A stretch of DNA of 38,162 nucleotides from the NCBI GenBank assembly GCA_913056215.1, contig CAJXMN010000018.1, positions 1 to 38,162 on the forward strand, written 5' to 3'. Source of the stretch: an uncultured Flavobacteriales bacterium (GTDB taxonomy: Bacteria > Bacteroidota > Bacteroidia > Flavobacteriales_D > Crocinitomicaceae). The stretch's first letter is position 1, and each line of letters opens with the position of its first letter. Below are positions 22,687 through 31,294 of this stretch, in pieces. Made by a program: the position numbers and the translations under genes. Below the pieces are notes generated by a model. It worked only from the letters and a program-made list of their open reading frames with translations, was not told where the DNA came from and ran no database searches.

Positions 22687-24642
22687 TTATCGGTCTAATT
22701 TGTCCCAATTGCTATAGAGAATTTGGAGGTCTGTCAATATCGAGTAATCCCGCGCATAAATCAAATTGAGTTTTGCGTTTAAGCTTTGATCTTCACGGTC
22801 AGAATGGTGGAGCGTTGGTGTCAAAATTCCTTCTCTGATTTGAGGAAGCCTCAAATTACGAGCATCGATTCCAGCTGCATATCCAACAAAGGACTTCCGA
22901 CCGATTATTACATGCCACATATTCTTATACCACGTTGTCTTTGAACTGTATGTCCAGATTAAGAATGGACTAAATAAGAGCAATAATAAAGCTCCAACGA
23001 AATCAAAAGCTCTTTTGTTGCGCTTGTTGGGTTTTGTCGATATATTATCGATTTCCATGAGATATAAATCACCTGAATTGTCCACTGAATTACTACCAAT
23101 CAAATACATGCTCTCGGGTTGTGCGATTTTAAATTCGAGATCGTCAGACGCAATTCGCGACATCCAATGTATGATTTTCTCAGCAGTTGTGTTCTTGGCA
23201 CAGAAGATGATTTCATCAATGGCGTGAATATGTACAATTTGATCGAGCTGATTTAGCGAACCGCTGTACGATTCAGGTACATTTGCATCAGGGGCAACCT
23301 GGTGAATAACATTGACGCGCTGAGGAGTATTTTTTAAAATTTGAGTTACACGTTTCGCCTCGTCTTGTTTACCGACAATGGCAAAATTCCTGGATTTAAT
23401 TCCCGAAAGATCAAATTTCTGCTTCAATGTAAGATGAAGTAGAAGGCGCGATAATAAATAGTAGGTTAATACACCGCCCATTCCAAGTATAATGAATAAT
23501 CGCGAGAATTGAACAGTTTTTGGTAAGAGCGCATAGACAATGAGGATAATGGCCGTCCCGAAGATACTTCCTTTGACAAAAGATTTTAATTTAATCGGAT
23601 AGTCGTACCCTCCTGAAAATACGGTTGCCAGGATCCAGGTTAATACGTAGCCAGGTATTGCGTACCAAAGGACTTCCTGAGGAAATTCGATGTGTTCTTG
23701 TTTCCAGAAATATGTCAAAAAATATAATCCTGTAACCATCGCCGCAAAATCAAAAACAGGCAGCGCTAGACGCTTGATTAATCTAGCTATTAAAGCTAGC
23801 GATGCGCGAAAATAGATGGCCATGTTGATGAAAAAAGAAAATAATCGGGCTTTTTTCTGACTAAAATGTTTTTGTGCAAATATAACCATCGCACGATAAA
23901 AAACGAAGACATAGTTTATACTGCTCTTTTTCGTACTTTCCCCTTTATAGTGAATGATTTGTGTTTTAGGGAAGTAGTAATTTTTATACCCACCTTCAAT
24001 AATTCGGTAGGATAAATCGATGTCTTCTCCATACATAAAGAAAGCTTCGTCGAGCAAACCTACTTTCTTCAGTGCTTTTTTGCGCATAAACATATAAGCT
24101 CCACTGAGTATCTCAATTTCGTTCACCTCATGTTCATCCAGATATCCCATGTGATATTTCCCGAAAATTCGACTTTTCGGAAATAGCTTTGACAATCCAA
24201 ATATTTTATAGAAGGCAACCGCTGGCGTAGGTAAACCACGCTTACTTTCGGGGAGGAAATTGCCTTTACCATCAATCATTCTAACGCCAAGTCCTCCTGC
24301 ATCGGGATGCTGATCCATAAAATTGATACACTGCTGAAAAGTATCCTCTTCTACTACTGTGTCTGGGTTCAAAAGTAAAATGTACTCTCCTGTTGAACGC
24401 AACATGGCTTGATTGTTGGCCTTTGAAAAACCAACGTTCGATGTATTGGCAATTAAGTTCACAGATGGAAAGCGATCTTCAATCATATCTGTGGAACCAT
24501 CAATGGAATTATTATCTACAACGAAGACTTCACTATCAATTCCTTCTAATGCACGATATACGGAGTTGAGGCATTGCTCCAAGAAATAAGCAACATTGTA
24601 GTTGACAATTACGATTGATATTTTTTTCGACGTGGGTTGCAA
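22687..24642 (-). CDS. Family 2 glycosyltransferase fused to a phosphoglycosyltransferase-like membrane module
   Basis: A 651-aa membrane enzyme of surface-polysaccharide synthesis. Residues 1-260 are a GT2 domain similar to rhamnosyltransferases (SIVIVNYNVAYFLEQCL, DNNSIDGSTDM, LLLNPDTVVEEDTF, MYGEDIDLSYRI). Several transmembrane helices follow (about 275-400), then a Rossmann-like region (NFAIVGKQDEAKRV near 420), and a last part (549-651) with RKRAFDFVGALLLLLFSPF, IIGRKSFVGYAAG and YSILTDLQILYSNW. That order is the layout of WbaP/PglC-type sugar-phosphate transferases, but the central R-x-G and KFRTM catalytic stretch is missing. The start is TTG 24642, 2 nt after the lipoprotein stop, with no in-frame ATG close by. 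It is coupled to ridA and the lipoprotein. Confidence 0.82.
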   Translation of the reverse strand: MQPTSKKISIVIVNYNVAYFLEQCLNSVYRALEGIDSEVFVVDNNSIDGSTDMIEDRFPSVNLIANTSNVGFSKANNQAMLRSTGEYILLLNPDTVVEEDTFQQCINFMDQHPDAGGLGVRMIDGKGNFLPESKRGLPTPAVAFYKIFGLSKLFPKSRIFGKYHMGYLDEHEVNEIEILSGAYMFMRKKALKKVGLLDEAFFMYGEDIDLSYRIIEGGYKNYYFPKTQIIHYKGESTKKSSINYVFVFYRAMVIFAQKHFSQKKARLFSFFINMAIYFRASLALIARLIKRLALPVFDFAAMVTGLYFLTYFWKQEHIEFPQEVLWYAIPGYVLTWILATVFSGGYDYPIKLKSFVKGSIFGTAIILIVYALLPKTVQFSRLFIILGMGGVLTYYLLSRLLLHLTLKQKFDLSGIKSRNFAIVGKQDEAKRVTQILKNTPQRVNVIHQVAPDANVPESYSGSLNQLDQIVHIHAIDEIIFCAKNTTAEKIIHWMSRIASDDLEFKIAQPESMYLIGSNSVDNSGDLYLMEIDNISTKPNKRNKRAFDFVGALLLLLFSPFLIWTYSSKTTWYKNMWHVIIGRKSFVGYAAGIDARNLRLPQIREGILTPTLHHSDREDQSLNAKLNLIYARDYSILTDLQILYSNWDKLDR

Positions 24643-24644
24643 AC

Positions 24645-25166
24645 CTATTTGATCAGTTTTGCGTCGACGAGGAAGTTGGTGTAGACGTTGATTTCAATGT
24701 CTTCACTGATTAACTCATCCGTGGTAGCTTTCACCCGAATGGAAAATTCCTCCGCTTTGATGTATTCTTGAAGGTCGTTTTCGGTGACTTTGCAAATAAT
24801 TTCGTCATCTACGTTATCGGGAATATCGTAGCGATAAGCCACGCGCTTTTCAGGAAGAGAAGGGGACTTGATAAAAATGTCCAGCTCATTCAAAAATGAA
24901 AACGTTTTTTCAGGCGGATCCGTTATGGTCATCACTAAGTCGATCAACACAATGCTCTCGATGCGATCTTTTCTCGTATCATTGATCGCAAAAGTTTCTT
25001 CTGCGTTGGTCGTTTGTTCCGGTGTGTTGACATCAAAAGGAGTACTGATTGCAACAGAAGATGGAATGATTACTTTTGAATCATAGTCCATTTCGAACTG
25101 CGTCGCCTTGTTTTTGCAACTGAGCAGAATTATCAAAAGCATAAATAGCGAAAAGCGTTTCATCAT
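24645..25166 (-). CDS. Lipoprotein of unknown function
   Basis: A 173-aa exported lipoprotein. It has a short basic start (MMKRF), a hydrophobic stretch and the lipobox LLSCKN near residue 17. The mature part is beta-rich and acidic, with IVLIDLVMTITDPPEKTFSF and FSIRVKATTDELIS suggesting an immunoglobulin-like sandwich of the type seen in small Bacteroidota surface proteins. I do not recognise the family. The start is ATG 25166 (or 25163), because a longer in-frame start would overlap ridA and would bury the signal peptide. It lies 4 bp after ridA and 2 bp before the glycosyltransferase. Confidence 0.7.
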   Translation of the reverse strand: MMKRFSLFMLLIILLSCKNKATQFEMDYDSKVIIPSSVAISTPFDVNTPEQTTNAEETFAINDTRKDRIESIVLIDLVMTITDPPEKTFSFLNELDIFIKSPSLPEKRVAYRYDIPDNVDDEIICKVTENDLQEYIKAEEFSIRVKATTDELISEDIEINVYTNFLVDAKLIK

Positions 25167-25170
25167 AGTA

Positions 25171-25548
25171 TTAACGTTGAGCGATACAAGATATTTCCAG
25201 CGGAGCATCTAAGGGGAGCTTTTTCACTTCAATTGTTTCTCTTGCAGGGGGATCTTCTTGAAAATATGTTTCATAAATGCGATTCACAGCCGTAAAATCG
25301 TCTAACGACTTAAGAAAAATGGAACATTTAACAATATCCGTCATTTCAAACCCAGCATGCTGAACGAGCGCCTCGATATTACGCATTACCTGTTCAGTTG
25401 CAGTGCTGATATCATCAAACCGTTTTTCACTGGTGAAAGGGTCGAGTGGTATTTGACCGCTGACGTACAATGTGTCATTCTTAACGACTGCCTGACTATA
25501 GGGTCCTAAGGGTTTTGGCGCTTTCGGTATTGTTATTGTTTTTTTCAT
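25171..25548 (-). CDS. ridA: RidA/YjgF-family enamine/imine deaminase
   Basis: A 125-aa protein of the RidA family, which hydrolyses reactive 2-aminoacrylate and related enamines made by PLP enzymes. The signature residues are visible: PLGPYSQAV and LYVSGQIPLDP near the start, ATEQVMRNIEALVQHAGF, VKCSIFLKSLDDF, and the C-terminal PARETIEVKKLPLDAPLEISCIAQR, with the substrate-binding Arg in ARETIEV and the Glu near the end. ATG 25548 is chosen over an in-frame TTG at 25566 because it gives the usual family length. It is divergent from the amidotransferase at 25597 and heads the ridA-lipoprotein-glycosyltransferase run. Confidence 0.92.
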   Translation of the reverse strand: MKKTITIPKAPKPLGPYSQAVVKNDTLYVSGQIPLDPFTSEKRFDDISTATEQVMRNIEALVQHAGFEMTDIVKCSIFLKSLDDFTAVNRIYETYFQEDPPARETIEVKKLPLDAPLEISCIAQR

Positions 25549-25565
25549 TTCGTTTTCTCTTTGCA

Positions 25566-25582
25566 CAAGTTTAATAAATTTG
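25566..25582. promoter_or_regulatory. Symmetric divergent -7 elements between ridA and trpG/pabA
   Basis: The 17-bp string CAAGTTTA-A-TAAATTTG carries two -7 elements back to back around one central base. The plus element TAAATTTG (25575-25582) matches TAnnTTTG perfectly and serves the gene at 25597. The minus element TAAACTTG (25566-25573) has one mismatch and serves ridA at 25548. The two polymerases could not bind together, so transcription in the two directions should be mutually exclusive. Confidence 0.5.
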
Positions 25583-25596
25583 CATGAAAAACTAAG

Positions 25597-26169
25597 TTGA
25601 AGATCCTTTTAATCGATAACTACGATTCGTTTACCTACAATTTACTTCACTATCTAGAGGAGTGTAATGATGACGAGGTCGTTGTATGGCGCAATGATGA
25701 AATCGATTTTAATGCGATTGGTCAATTTAATGCTGTCGTCATTTCGCCGGGGCCAGGAAAACCTAAAGAGGCAGGGCAGCTTATGAAATTCATTGCTTCC
25801 TTGGATGTCAAAGTGCCCGTTTTGGCGGTCTGCCTGGGAATGCAGGCTTATGCCTTACATTCAGACGGTTCAATATACAACTTAGAATATATCCTTCATG
25901 GACGATCTGTTCAGTGTGAGGTCAATACGGGATCTCCTTTATTTCAAGGTTTACCAGAAACGATAGAAGTTGGATTGTATCACAGTTGGGCTGTGGACAG
26001 CGTTGGAAAGGAATGGCGCATTATTGCTAAATCTTCTAAAGGGGTATTGATGGGTATTCAACATAAAGAAAGACCTATTTACGCTGTGCAATTTCACCCT
26101 GAATCTGTGTTGACGCCTTACGGTCGAAAGATGGTTCAGAATTTTTTAAAATATTGTTGTACGTTCTAA
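25597..26169 (+). CDS. Glutamine amidotransferase subunit of anthranilate or aminodeoxychorismate synthase
   Basis: A 190-aa class I amidotransferase (TrpG/PabA type) that releases ammonia from glutamine for the chorismate-using partner subunit. The N-terminus is ILLIDNYDSFTYNLLHYL. The oxyanion motif is VVISPGPGKPKEAG, the nucleophile Cys is in VLAVCLGMQAYAL (most TrpG/PabA have CLGHQ), and the His/Glu pair is in AVQFHPESVLTPYG. Length is normal. It starts with TTG; the nearest upstream ATG (25584) is followed by two codons and a stop. No trpE, pabB or other tryptophan or folate gene is adjacent, so trpG versus pabA cannot be decided; the single-copy amphibolic form is possible. Confidence 0.88.
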   Translation: MKILLIDNYDSFTYNLLHYLEECNDDEVVVWRNDEIDFNAIGQFNAVVISPGPGKPKEAGQLMKFIASLDVKVPVLAVCLGMQAYALHSDGSIYNLEYILHGRSVQCEVNTGSPLFQGLPETIEVGLYHSWAVDSVGKEWRIIAKSSKGVLMGIQHKERPIYAVQFHPESVLTPYGRKMVQNFLKYCCTF

Positions 26170-26200
26170 TGAGTAAGATAAAAGTTCCGTTTATTACAAT

Positions 26201-26239
26201 AAAAAAAACGCTACTGCCTGAGCAATAGCGTTTTTTTTT
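26201..26239. terminator. Bidirectional terminator between trpG/pabA and the M16 pair
   Basis: Arms AACGCTACTGC (26207-26217) and GCAATAGCGTT (26222-26232) pair with one exception around the 4-nt loop CTGA. The exception is C-A in plus-strand RNA but a tolerated G-U in minus-strand RNA. A runs of eight on the left and T runs of nine on the right give U-tracts in both directions, so it serves the two convergent genes. Confidence 0.85.
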
Positions 26240-26254
26240 GCGTTCGGTTTTAAA

Positions 26255-28366
26255 TTATTCAACCTTAAATTTATCGTCTTCAATGTCTACATTCACCTCA
26301 ATACTCTTTACAGTTGACTCAATTGTAGTGGAACCAATGATTTGAGTGATTTTATGAGCGAAAAGTACGCGTTTATGTTTGTGAAAATCTTTGTATTTCG
26401 CGGAAATTGTTTGAACATCTTCACCGTTGACCTCTACTTTTTCGGTATGTTCTTTCATAAATGTGGATGTGTTATAAAAGGCTCGAGTAGAGGATTCCCC
26501 TTGTGTATACTGAATAACGTAGTAATCGTTGCCATTTAAGCTGTCAAGCCCGAGTAAAGTAAAATTACTTGTATCTTTCATTAGTCCCAATTCAGGTATA
26601 ATTCCAGCAGTTTTCTTTTTATCCTGAATTTTTTCATCAGTGAAGTATGTTGTATCCTTACCTCCCGTACGGTTCATTGAAATGGATATCCCTTTTTCGC
26701 CGTTGAAAACTTGTTTTTGAACCTCCATTCCACTCACCTGCATCGAGCTAAACTCCTTATTCGGTTCCGCAAAGTACTGTTTAGCCGTCATTGTCATTGG
26801 AGACCCCTTAGGTTCTACTTCAACGGTCTTTTTCAGAGTCTCAATACGACCAATTCTGCGTTTTGCTTGTCTGATATTTCTACTTTCAGTAATGGCAATC
26901 AGATGTTCTTCTAATACTTTTTGAGGGGCAATGTCAGCTGCTCTGTATTCCTTTTGTTTAGAAGGATTTCCGAATGCATCAAATATCTCAATTTCACCAT
27001 CGGCATCAAATTGTTTGATTTTGTCTAAGACCTCAGTATTGCCAACTACTATAATATTTAAATTATTCGGTGTAAAATGTTCCTGAGCAGTTTTTAATAC
27101 ATCGTTCTTATCAACTGCATTGAGTTTTTTCAAATAGGTTTGATAGTAATCAGAAGGCAGATTATTACGGAATATATTTAATGCAAAATTCGCTATTGTA
27201 CGCGGCGATTCTAGATTTCTTGCAAAACTCCCAGAGAGTGAAGCTTTATTCAGAGTCAACTCTTCGTCGTTCACTTTTGCTTCAGTAATGCGTTGAAATT
27301 CGTAGAGAAATTCTGTGATTGCTGAATCCGTAACCTCATTTCTAAAGCTACCAGAAGCGGATAACCAACTTCCCTCTCGATTGACGTTTAATCGTGAATA
27401 AGCTCCATACGTGTAGGCTTTATCCTCACGCAAGTTTTGCATCAGTCGAGTACCAAATCCGCCACCTCCGAAGAGTTTATTCAATACGCGCATTTTGATT
27501 TGGTCAGGATGTCCTGGTGTCATATCTAAAGGAAATGCCACATTAATAACAGATTGCACGGCACCTTGTTTTTCTACAAAAATAACGCGATTTCCTTTGG
27601 GTTTATACCCCATGGAATATTCTTCTTCAAAAGGTACACCGCCTTCCCAATCACCGAATTGATTGTTCGCAATTTTTTCAGCTTTTTCGCGTTCGATATC
27701 GCCAACGATAACGAGGTAGCTTCCAGCTGGTGTGAACTGCTCTTTAAAGAACTTAACTAAATCCTGACGTTTGATATTTTCCAGAGAAGATTCCGTCATG
27801 ATCTCACCATAAGGGTGCTTGTCGGGAAATATAGCTTTGTACATGGCATTTTTTGCCATTTCATTAGGGTTTGTCTTTACAGAGAGTAAGTTCGACTCGT
27901 ATTGTTTTTTAATTCGCTTAAATTCATCTTCTGGGAAATTGGCGTTTTTCATGACGTCCGTCATTAAATCGAGGCCTTTGTCCATATGCTTTGTTAAACA
28001 GCTGAGATAGATGTTTGAGCTGCTCGCTCCAAGTGAGGCTCCAATAAAATCTTTTTCCTGATCCAATTCGTCTTTGGAGCGATTGGATGTACCGGCCAGC
28101 AACATATCTCCCATGAATTCAGCTAATCCAGCTTTATTTCCTTCCAAGCGAGGATCAGAACCCATAACGAGATTAAATGAAACCTTTGGAATATCGTGAT
28201 TAGAAGAAAGTATTACTTTCATTCCATTATCAAGGTTGAAAATTTCAGGATCCGCAATATTGATTTCCGGAGCGGGACCAGGTTCGGGGACTTGCGATCG
28301 ATCAATTTGACCAAAAGCTATCAATGCCGAATAAACAAATGCTATTGATGTGATTAATTTTTTCAT
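26255..28366 (-). CDS. M16-family peptidase homologue lacking the zinc site, with a C-terminal beta-rich domain
   Basis: A 703-aa exported protein (signal peptide 1-19) with the two M16 domains of the insulinase/MPP family over about residues 35-490. Where active members have HxxEH it has AGLAEFMGDMLLAGTS, so zinc ligands are absent and it should be the non-catalytic partner. It keeps M16 signatures such as NLREDKAYTYGAYSRL. After about residue 520 comes an extra domain ending in FHKHKRVLFAHKITQ and VEVNVDIEDDKFKVE, which resembles the LolA/LolB-like lipoprotein-binding beta fold. It lies 32 bp after the catalytic M16 gene, and the two probably form a heterodimer in the periplasm. Confidence 0.85.
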   Translation of the reverse strand: MKKLITSIAFVYSALIAFGQIDRSQVPEPGPAPEINIADPEIFNLDNGMKVILSSNHDIPKVSFNLVMGSDPRLEGNKAGLAEFMGDMLLAGTSNRSKDELDQEKDFIGASLGASSSNIYLSCLTKHMDKGLDLMTDVMKNANFPEDEFKRIKKQYESNLLSVKTNPNEMAKNAMYKAIFPDKHPYGEIMTESSLENIKRQDLVKFFKEQFTPAGSYLVIVGDIEREKAEKIANNQFGDWEGGVPFEEEYSMGYKPKGNRVIFVEKQGAVQSVINVAFPLDMTPGHPDQIKMRVLNKLFGGGGFGTRLMQNLREDKAYTYGAYSRLNVNREGSWLSASGSFRNEVTDSAITEFLYEFQRITEAKVNDEELTLNKASLSGSFARNLESPRTIANFALNIFRNNLPSDYYQTYLKKLNAVDKNDVLKTAQEHFTPNNLNIIVVGNTEVLDKIKQFDADGEIEIFDAFGNPSKQKEYRAADIAPQKVLEEHLIAITESRNIRQAKRRIGRIETLKKTVEVEPKGSPMTMTAKQYFAEPNKEFSSMQVSGMEVQKQVFNGEKGISISMNRTGGKDTTYFTDEKIQDKKKTAGIIPELGLMKDTSNFTLLGLDSLNGNDYYVIQYTQGESSTRAFYNTSTFMKEHTEKVEVNGEDVQTISAKYKDFHKHKRVLFAHKITQIIGSTTIESTVKSIEVNVDIEDDKFKVE

Positions 28367-28398
28367 TATCGTAAATTTAAAATGCTTAAATATTTTAT

Positions 28399-29877
28399 CT
28401 ATTTGTTTTTCTTATCTTTTGGAAGGTAATAAAGTACAACGCGTGCATCTTTCTTGAGGTATTTTTTAGCAACTCGTTGAAGATCTTCACGTGTGATATC
28501 CTCATATTGTTTTAATTCTTCGTTAACACGATTGGTATTATTAAAGTAGACGTAGTTATTTGCGAGACTTTCTGCCTTTCCGGCAACAGAACTATTTGAG
28601 GAGTAAAAACGATTTTCAAATTGATTTTTAACCTTAGTAAATTCCATTTCACTTACCAATTCTGTTTGTACTTTTTCAATTTCCTTGTCAATAGCCATGC
28701 GTAGAGAGTCTACGGGCACATCTTTTGCGGCAATTCCCGCTATTGTAGCCATCCCTGGATCCTCTAATGGAAAAGCAAATGAAAATGCACTTACTGCAAG
28801 TTGCTGATCTTCTACGATTTCTTTATTGAGTCGTGCACTTGTACCTCCAGAAAGGATAGTGTTTAGCATTTGTAACGCTTTTGCATCTTCTGAGTCCTGA
28901 GCAGGTGAATGATAACCGAGGAACACCGCGGGCAACTGTATATCATCATAAACAGTATCTATCACTTCTTTCTCCAAAGCAGGCTCTTCAATAGAAGGAC
29001 GTGGAATCTCTACCTCTTTATTTGCGTATTTTGCAATTAAAACTTTTCCTTTATCAGAACTATTTGTGAAAAATTGGTCTTCATCGAACAACGCTTTAGA
29101 GTGATTATATTTTTCCTGAAATTCATCCTCACTTAAACTTAAGAAGTCACGATAGAGGTTGATTGCCTGTCCTTTTGGTATCGTACTGTAATACTTATCG
29201 ATCATTTTTTTTGTTTCTTCGATGTCAATATCGCCTGCAATTGAAAGCGTTGCGTTTGAAGGAACGTAGAATGTCCGATAAAAATCTACATAATCTTTTT
29301 CTTGAGCAGCATCTAAATGTTCCATATATCCTATTGGCGTCCAACTGTACGGGTGTTTTTCAAATAACCGATCAAACATCTCCGCCATAAAAGAACCATA
29401 AGGTTGATTATCCACGCGTTGACGCTTTTCTTCTTTAACAACTTCGCGTTGTGTTTCAATTCCTGTTTTGTCTACTTTGGCGTGTAACAGGCGTTCAGAC
29501 TCTAACCAAAGTCCCAATTCCAACTGATTAGAAGGGAAGATTTCGTAATAATAAGTGCGATCCTGAGAGGTGTTCGCATTCAACGTTCCACCATTGCGCT
29601 CTACGTATTTGTCATATTCACCGCGATCGATGTTTTGACTTCCTTCGAACATGAGGTGCTCAAAAAAGTGAGCAAATCCAGTCCGGTCAGGGTTTTCGTT
29701 CTTAGAACCTACATGGTACATAATGGATACAGCTACTATTGGTGTGCTTTTGTCTTCATGCAATATGACGTGCATACCATTATCGAGATCATATTCTACA
29801 AAGTCTATTTTGCGCTCTTGCGCTTGTGCTAGAAACCCACAGGATATTGTGAGTAATGCCAGGAAAATTCGTTTCAT
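28399..29877 (-). CDS. Catalytic M16-family zinc peptidase
   Basis: A 492-aa exported peptidase with a signal peptide (residues 1-20, ending AQA-Q). The inverted zinc motif HFFEH is at residues 70-74, and the third ligand Glu lies in REVVKEEKRQRVDNQPYG. Other family features are LDNGMHVILHEDKSTPIVAV, GSKNENPDRTGFAHF and NANTSQDRTYYYE; the C-terminal half has LSGGTSARLNKEIVEDQQLA. It should degrade peptides in the periplasm in cooperation with the non-catalytic M16 protein encoded next. ATG 29877 is preferred over the in-frame TTG 29883. Confidence 0.93.
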   Translation of the reverse strand: MKRIFLALLTISCGFLAQAQERKIDFVEYDLDNGMHVILHEDKSTPIVAVSIMYHVGSKNENPDRTGFAHFFEHLMFEGSQNIDRGEYDKYVERNGGTLNANTSQDRTYYYEIFPSNQLELGLWLESERLLHAKVDKTGIETQREVVKEEKRQRVDNQPYGSFMAEMFDRLFEKHPYSWTPIGYMEHLDAAQEKDYVDFYRTFYVPSNATLSIAGDIDIEETKKMIDKYYSTIPKGQAINLYRDFLSLSEDEFQEKYNHSKALFDEDQFFTNSSDKGKVLIAKYANKEVEIPRPSIEEPALEKEVIDTVYDDIQLPAVFLGYHSPAQDSEDAKALQMLNTILSGGTSARLNKEIVEDQQLAVSAFSFAFPLEDPGMATIAGIAAKDVPVDSLRMAIDKEIEKVQTELVSEMEFTKVKNQFENRFYSSNSSVAGKAESLANNYVYFNNTNRVNEELKQYEDITREDLQRVAKKYLKKDARVVLYYLPKDKKNK

Positions 29878-30144
29878 TTTCAAAATTTTTATTTGAGCAT
29901 AAAGAAACGAAAGTTTTTTTGATTGAACACACGGGAGTAGGACTAACGGAAAAAATTAGCTTTTGAAGGACATTAAGTATGGTTGAACTTGATGGTGGTA
30001 CCAAAAAAGTATTTAAAAGTCGTTGAAACTAGACGAAGTCTTATGCTTTGCGGTACGTAGTTCTGGTCTTAACTTATTAGATATACTGGTTTGAAGCTTC
30101 CAAATTAGTCATGTTTTTTTATTTTAGTAGAAAACTACATCGTA

Positions 30145-31212
30145 ATGCGAAGTATAACACTCTATTTCTTGTTGACTTTTTTAGTAAGTTTTCAACTAGG
30201 TGCTAAAGATACACTCATCGTTGGTTACAGTCAATCAGCTCCTTTTATTTTTGAAGAAAATGATAAATTACAAGGTCCACTGTTTTGGCTGTGGTCAAAT
30301 GTCAGTGATGATGCCGAAATCGTTTCCATATACAGAAAAACTGCTTCTGAAAACCTGCTGGAATCGTTGGAGAAGGGGCGTATCGATGTTGCCCTTTATC
30401 CCCTGACGATAACGAGTGAACGCGCTGAGGTCATCGATTTTACTGCGCCTTATTATCTGGCACATTCAGGGGTGTTAGAACGCGAATATGGAACTTGGGA
30501 GAAAGCAAAGCTCTTTTTGAGTTCATTCTTTTCACTTAATTTTTTTCGCGCTTTGCTGGCGTTGTTTTTCGTAATTCTGATTTTCGGATTTTTTGCATGG
30601 TTATTTGAACGTAAACAAAATAAGGAAGAGTTCGGTGGAGGTATAAGTGGTTTGTGGAGTGGGTTTTGGTGGTCTGCTGTAACCATGACGACAGTAGGTT
30701 ATGGGGATAAATCGCCTCGCACAACTGGCGGGAGAATTATTGCTCTTATTTGGATGTTTACAGCTGTGATGATTGTTTCTGGTTTTACAGCGAGTATTGC
30801 ATCTTCATTAACTCTGACTGAAATTGAAACGGATTCAAGCTCTATAGACAGTTATAAAGATAAGAAAATAGGCACTGTGCGCAACTCGAGTACGCTGAAA
30901 TGGATGAATGACAATTTTTTTAATAACCAGCAGTTGTACGACCGCAAGGAGGATCTCATCAAGGCATTTAGAAATGATGAGGTGGATGCGGTTTTTTATG
31001 ATATACCTCTTTTGAAAGAACTTATACGCCAAGACAAATCGAGTGATCTTAAAGTACTTCCAGTACGTTTTAATCCGCAGTTTTACGCATTCGCCTTAAA
31101 TCAAGATTTACCTTCCGAACTCAAAAAGAGAATAACGACAACATTGCTGGGATACACTGAAAATCTTGAGTGGGATGTTGTACTATCCGAATATGGATTG
31201 AGTCGTAAATAG
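30145..31212 (+). CDS. Prokaryotic ionotropic glutamate receptor-type ligand-gated potassium channel
   Basis: A 355-aa protein with the architecture of GluR0-like receptors. A signal peptide (1-20) is followed by the first half of a solute-binding domain (S1, 22-122). A membrane module comes next: M1 at about 132-155, a pore helix and the selectivity filter TTVGYGD (182-188), and M2 at about 197-220 with SGFTASIASSLT, reminiscent of the SYTANLAAF gate of animal iGluRs. The second half of the binding domain (S2, 228-350) ends the protein. Amino-acid ligand residues are in place: T90 and R93 in LTITSERAEVIDFTAPYY (alpha-carboxylate), and D286 in DAVFYDIPLL (amino group). It stands alone with a 260-bp upstream gap. 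Ion selectivity for K+ is inferred from the filter. Confidence 0.9.
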   Translation: MRSITLYFLLTFLVSFQLGAKDTLIVGYSQSAPFIFEENDKLQGPLFWLWSNVSDDAEIVSIYRKTASENLLESLEKGRIDVALYPLTITSERAEVIDFTAPYYLAHSGVLEREYGTWEKAKLFLSSFFSLNFFRALLALFFVILIFGFFAWLFERKQNKEEFGGGISGLWSGFWWSAVTMTTVGYGDKSPRTTGGRIIALIWMFTAVMIVSGFTASIASSLTLTEIETDSSSIDSYKDKKIGTVRNSSTLKWMNDNFFNNQQLYDRKEDLIKAFRNDEVDAVFYDIPLLKELIRQDKSSDLKVLPVRFNPQFYAFALNQDLPSELKKRITTTLLGYTENLEWDVVLSEYGLSRK

Positions 31213-31294
31213 TAATTCAGACTATAGGAATCTACAATTTTGTAATAGGGTCATTTGAATCATCCGAAATTAATGAAAGACGTTACACTTGATA

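Noticed and set aside
24640-24647. TAGGTTTG as a promoter for the 651-aa glycosyltransferase
   Set aside because: It matches TAnnTTTG but contains the lipoprotein stop and overlaps the TTG start, so transcription would begin inside the gene; co-transcription with the lipoprotein is simpler.
25584-25595. ATG-AAA-AAC-TAA mini-frame before the TrpG/PabA-type gene
   Set aside because: The predicted transcription start falls at about 25587, inside it, so it would not be in the mRNA; judged chance.
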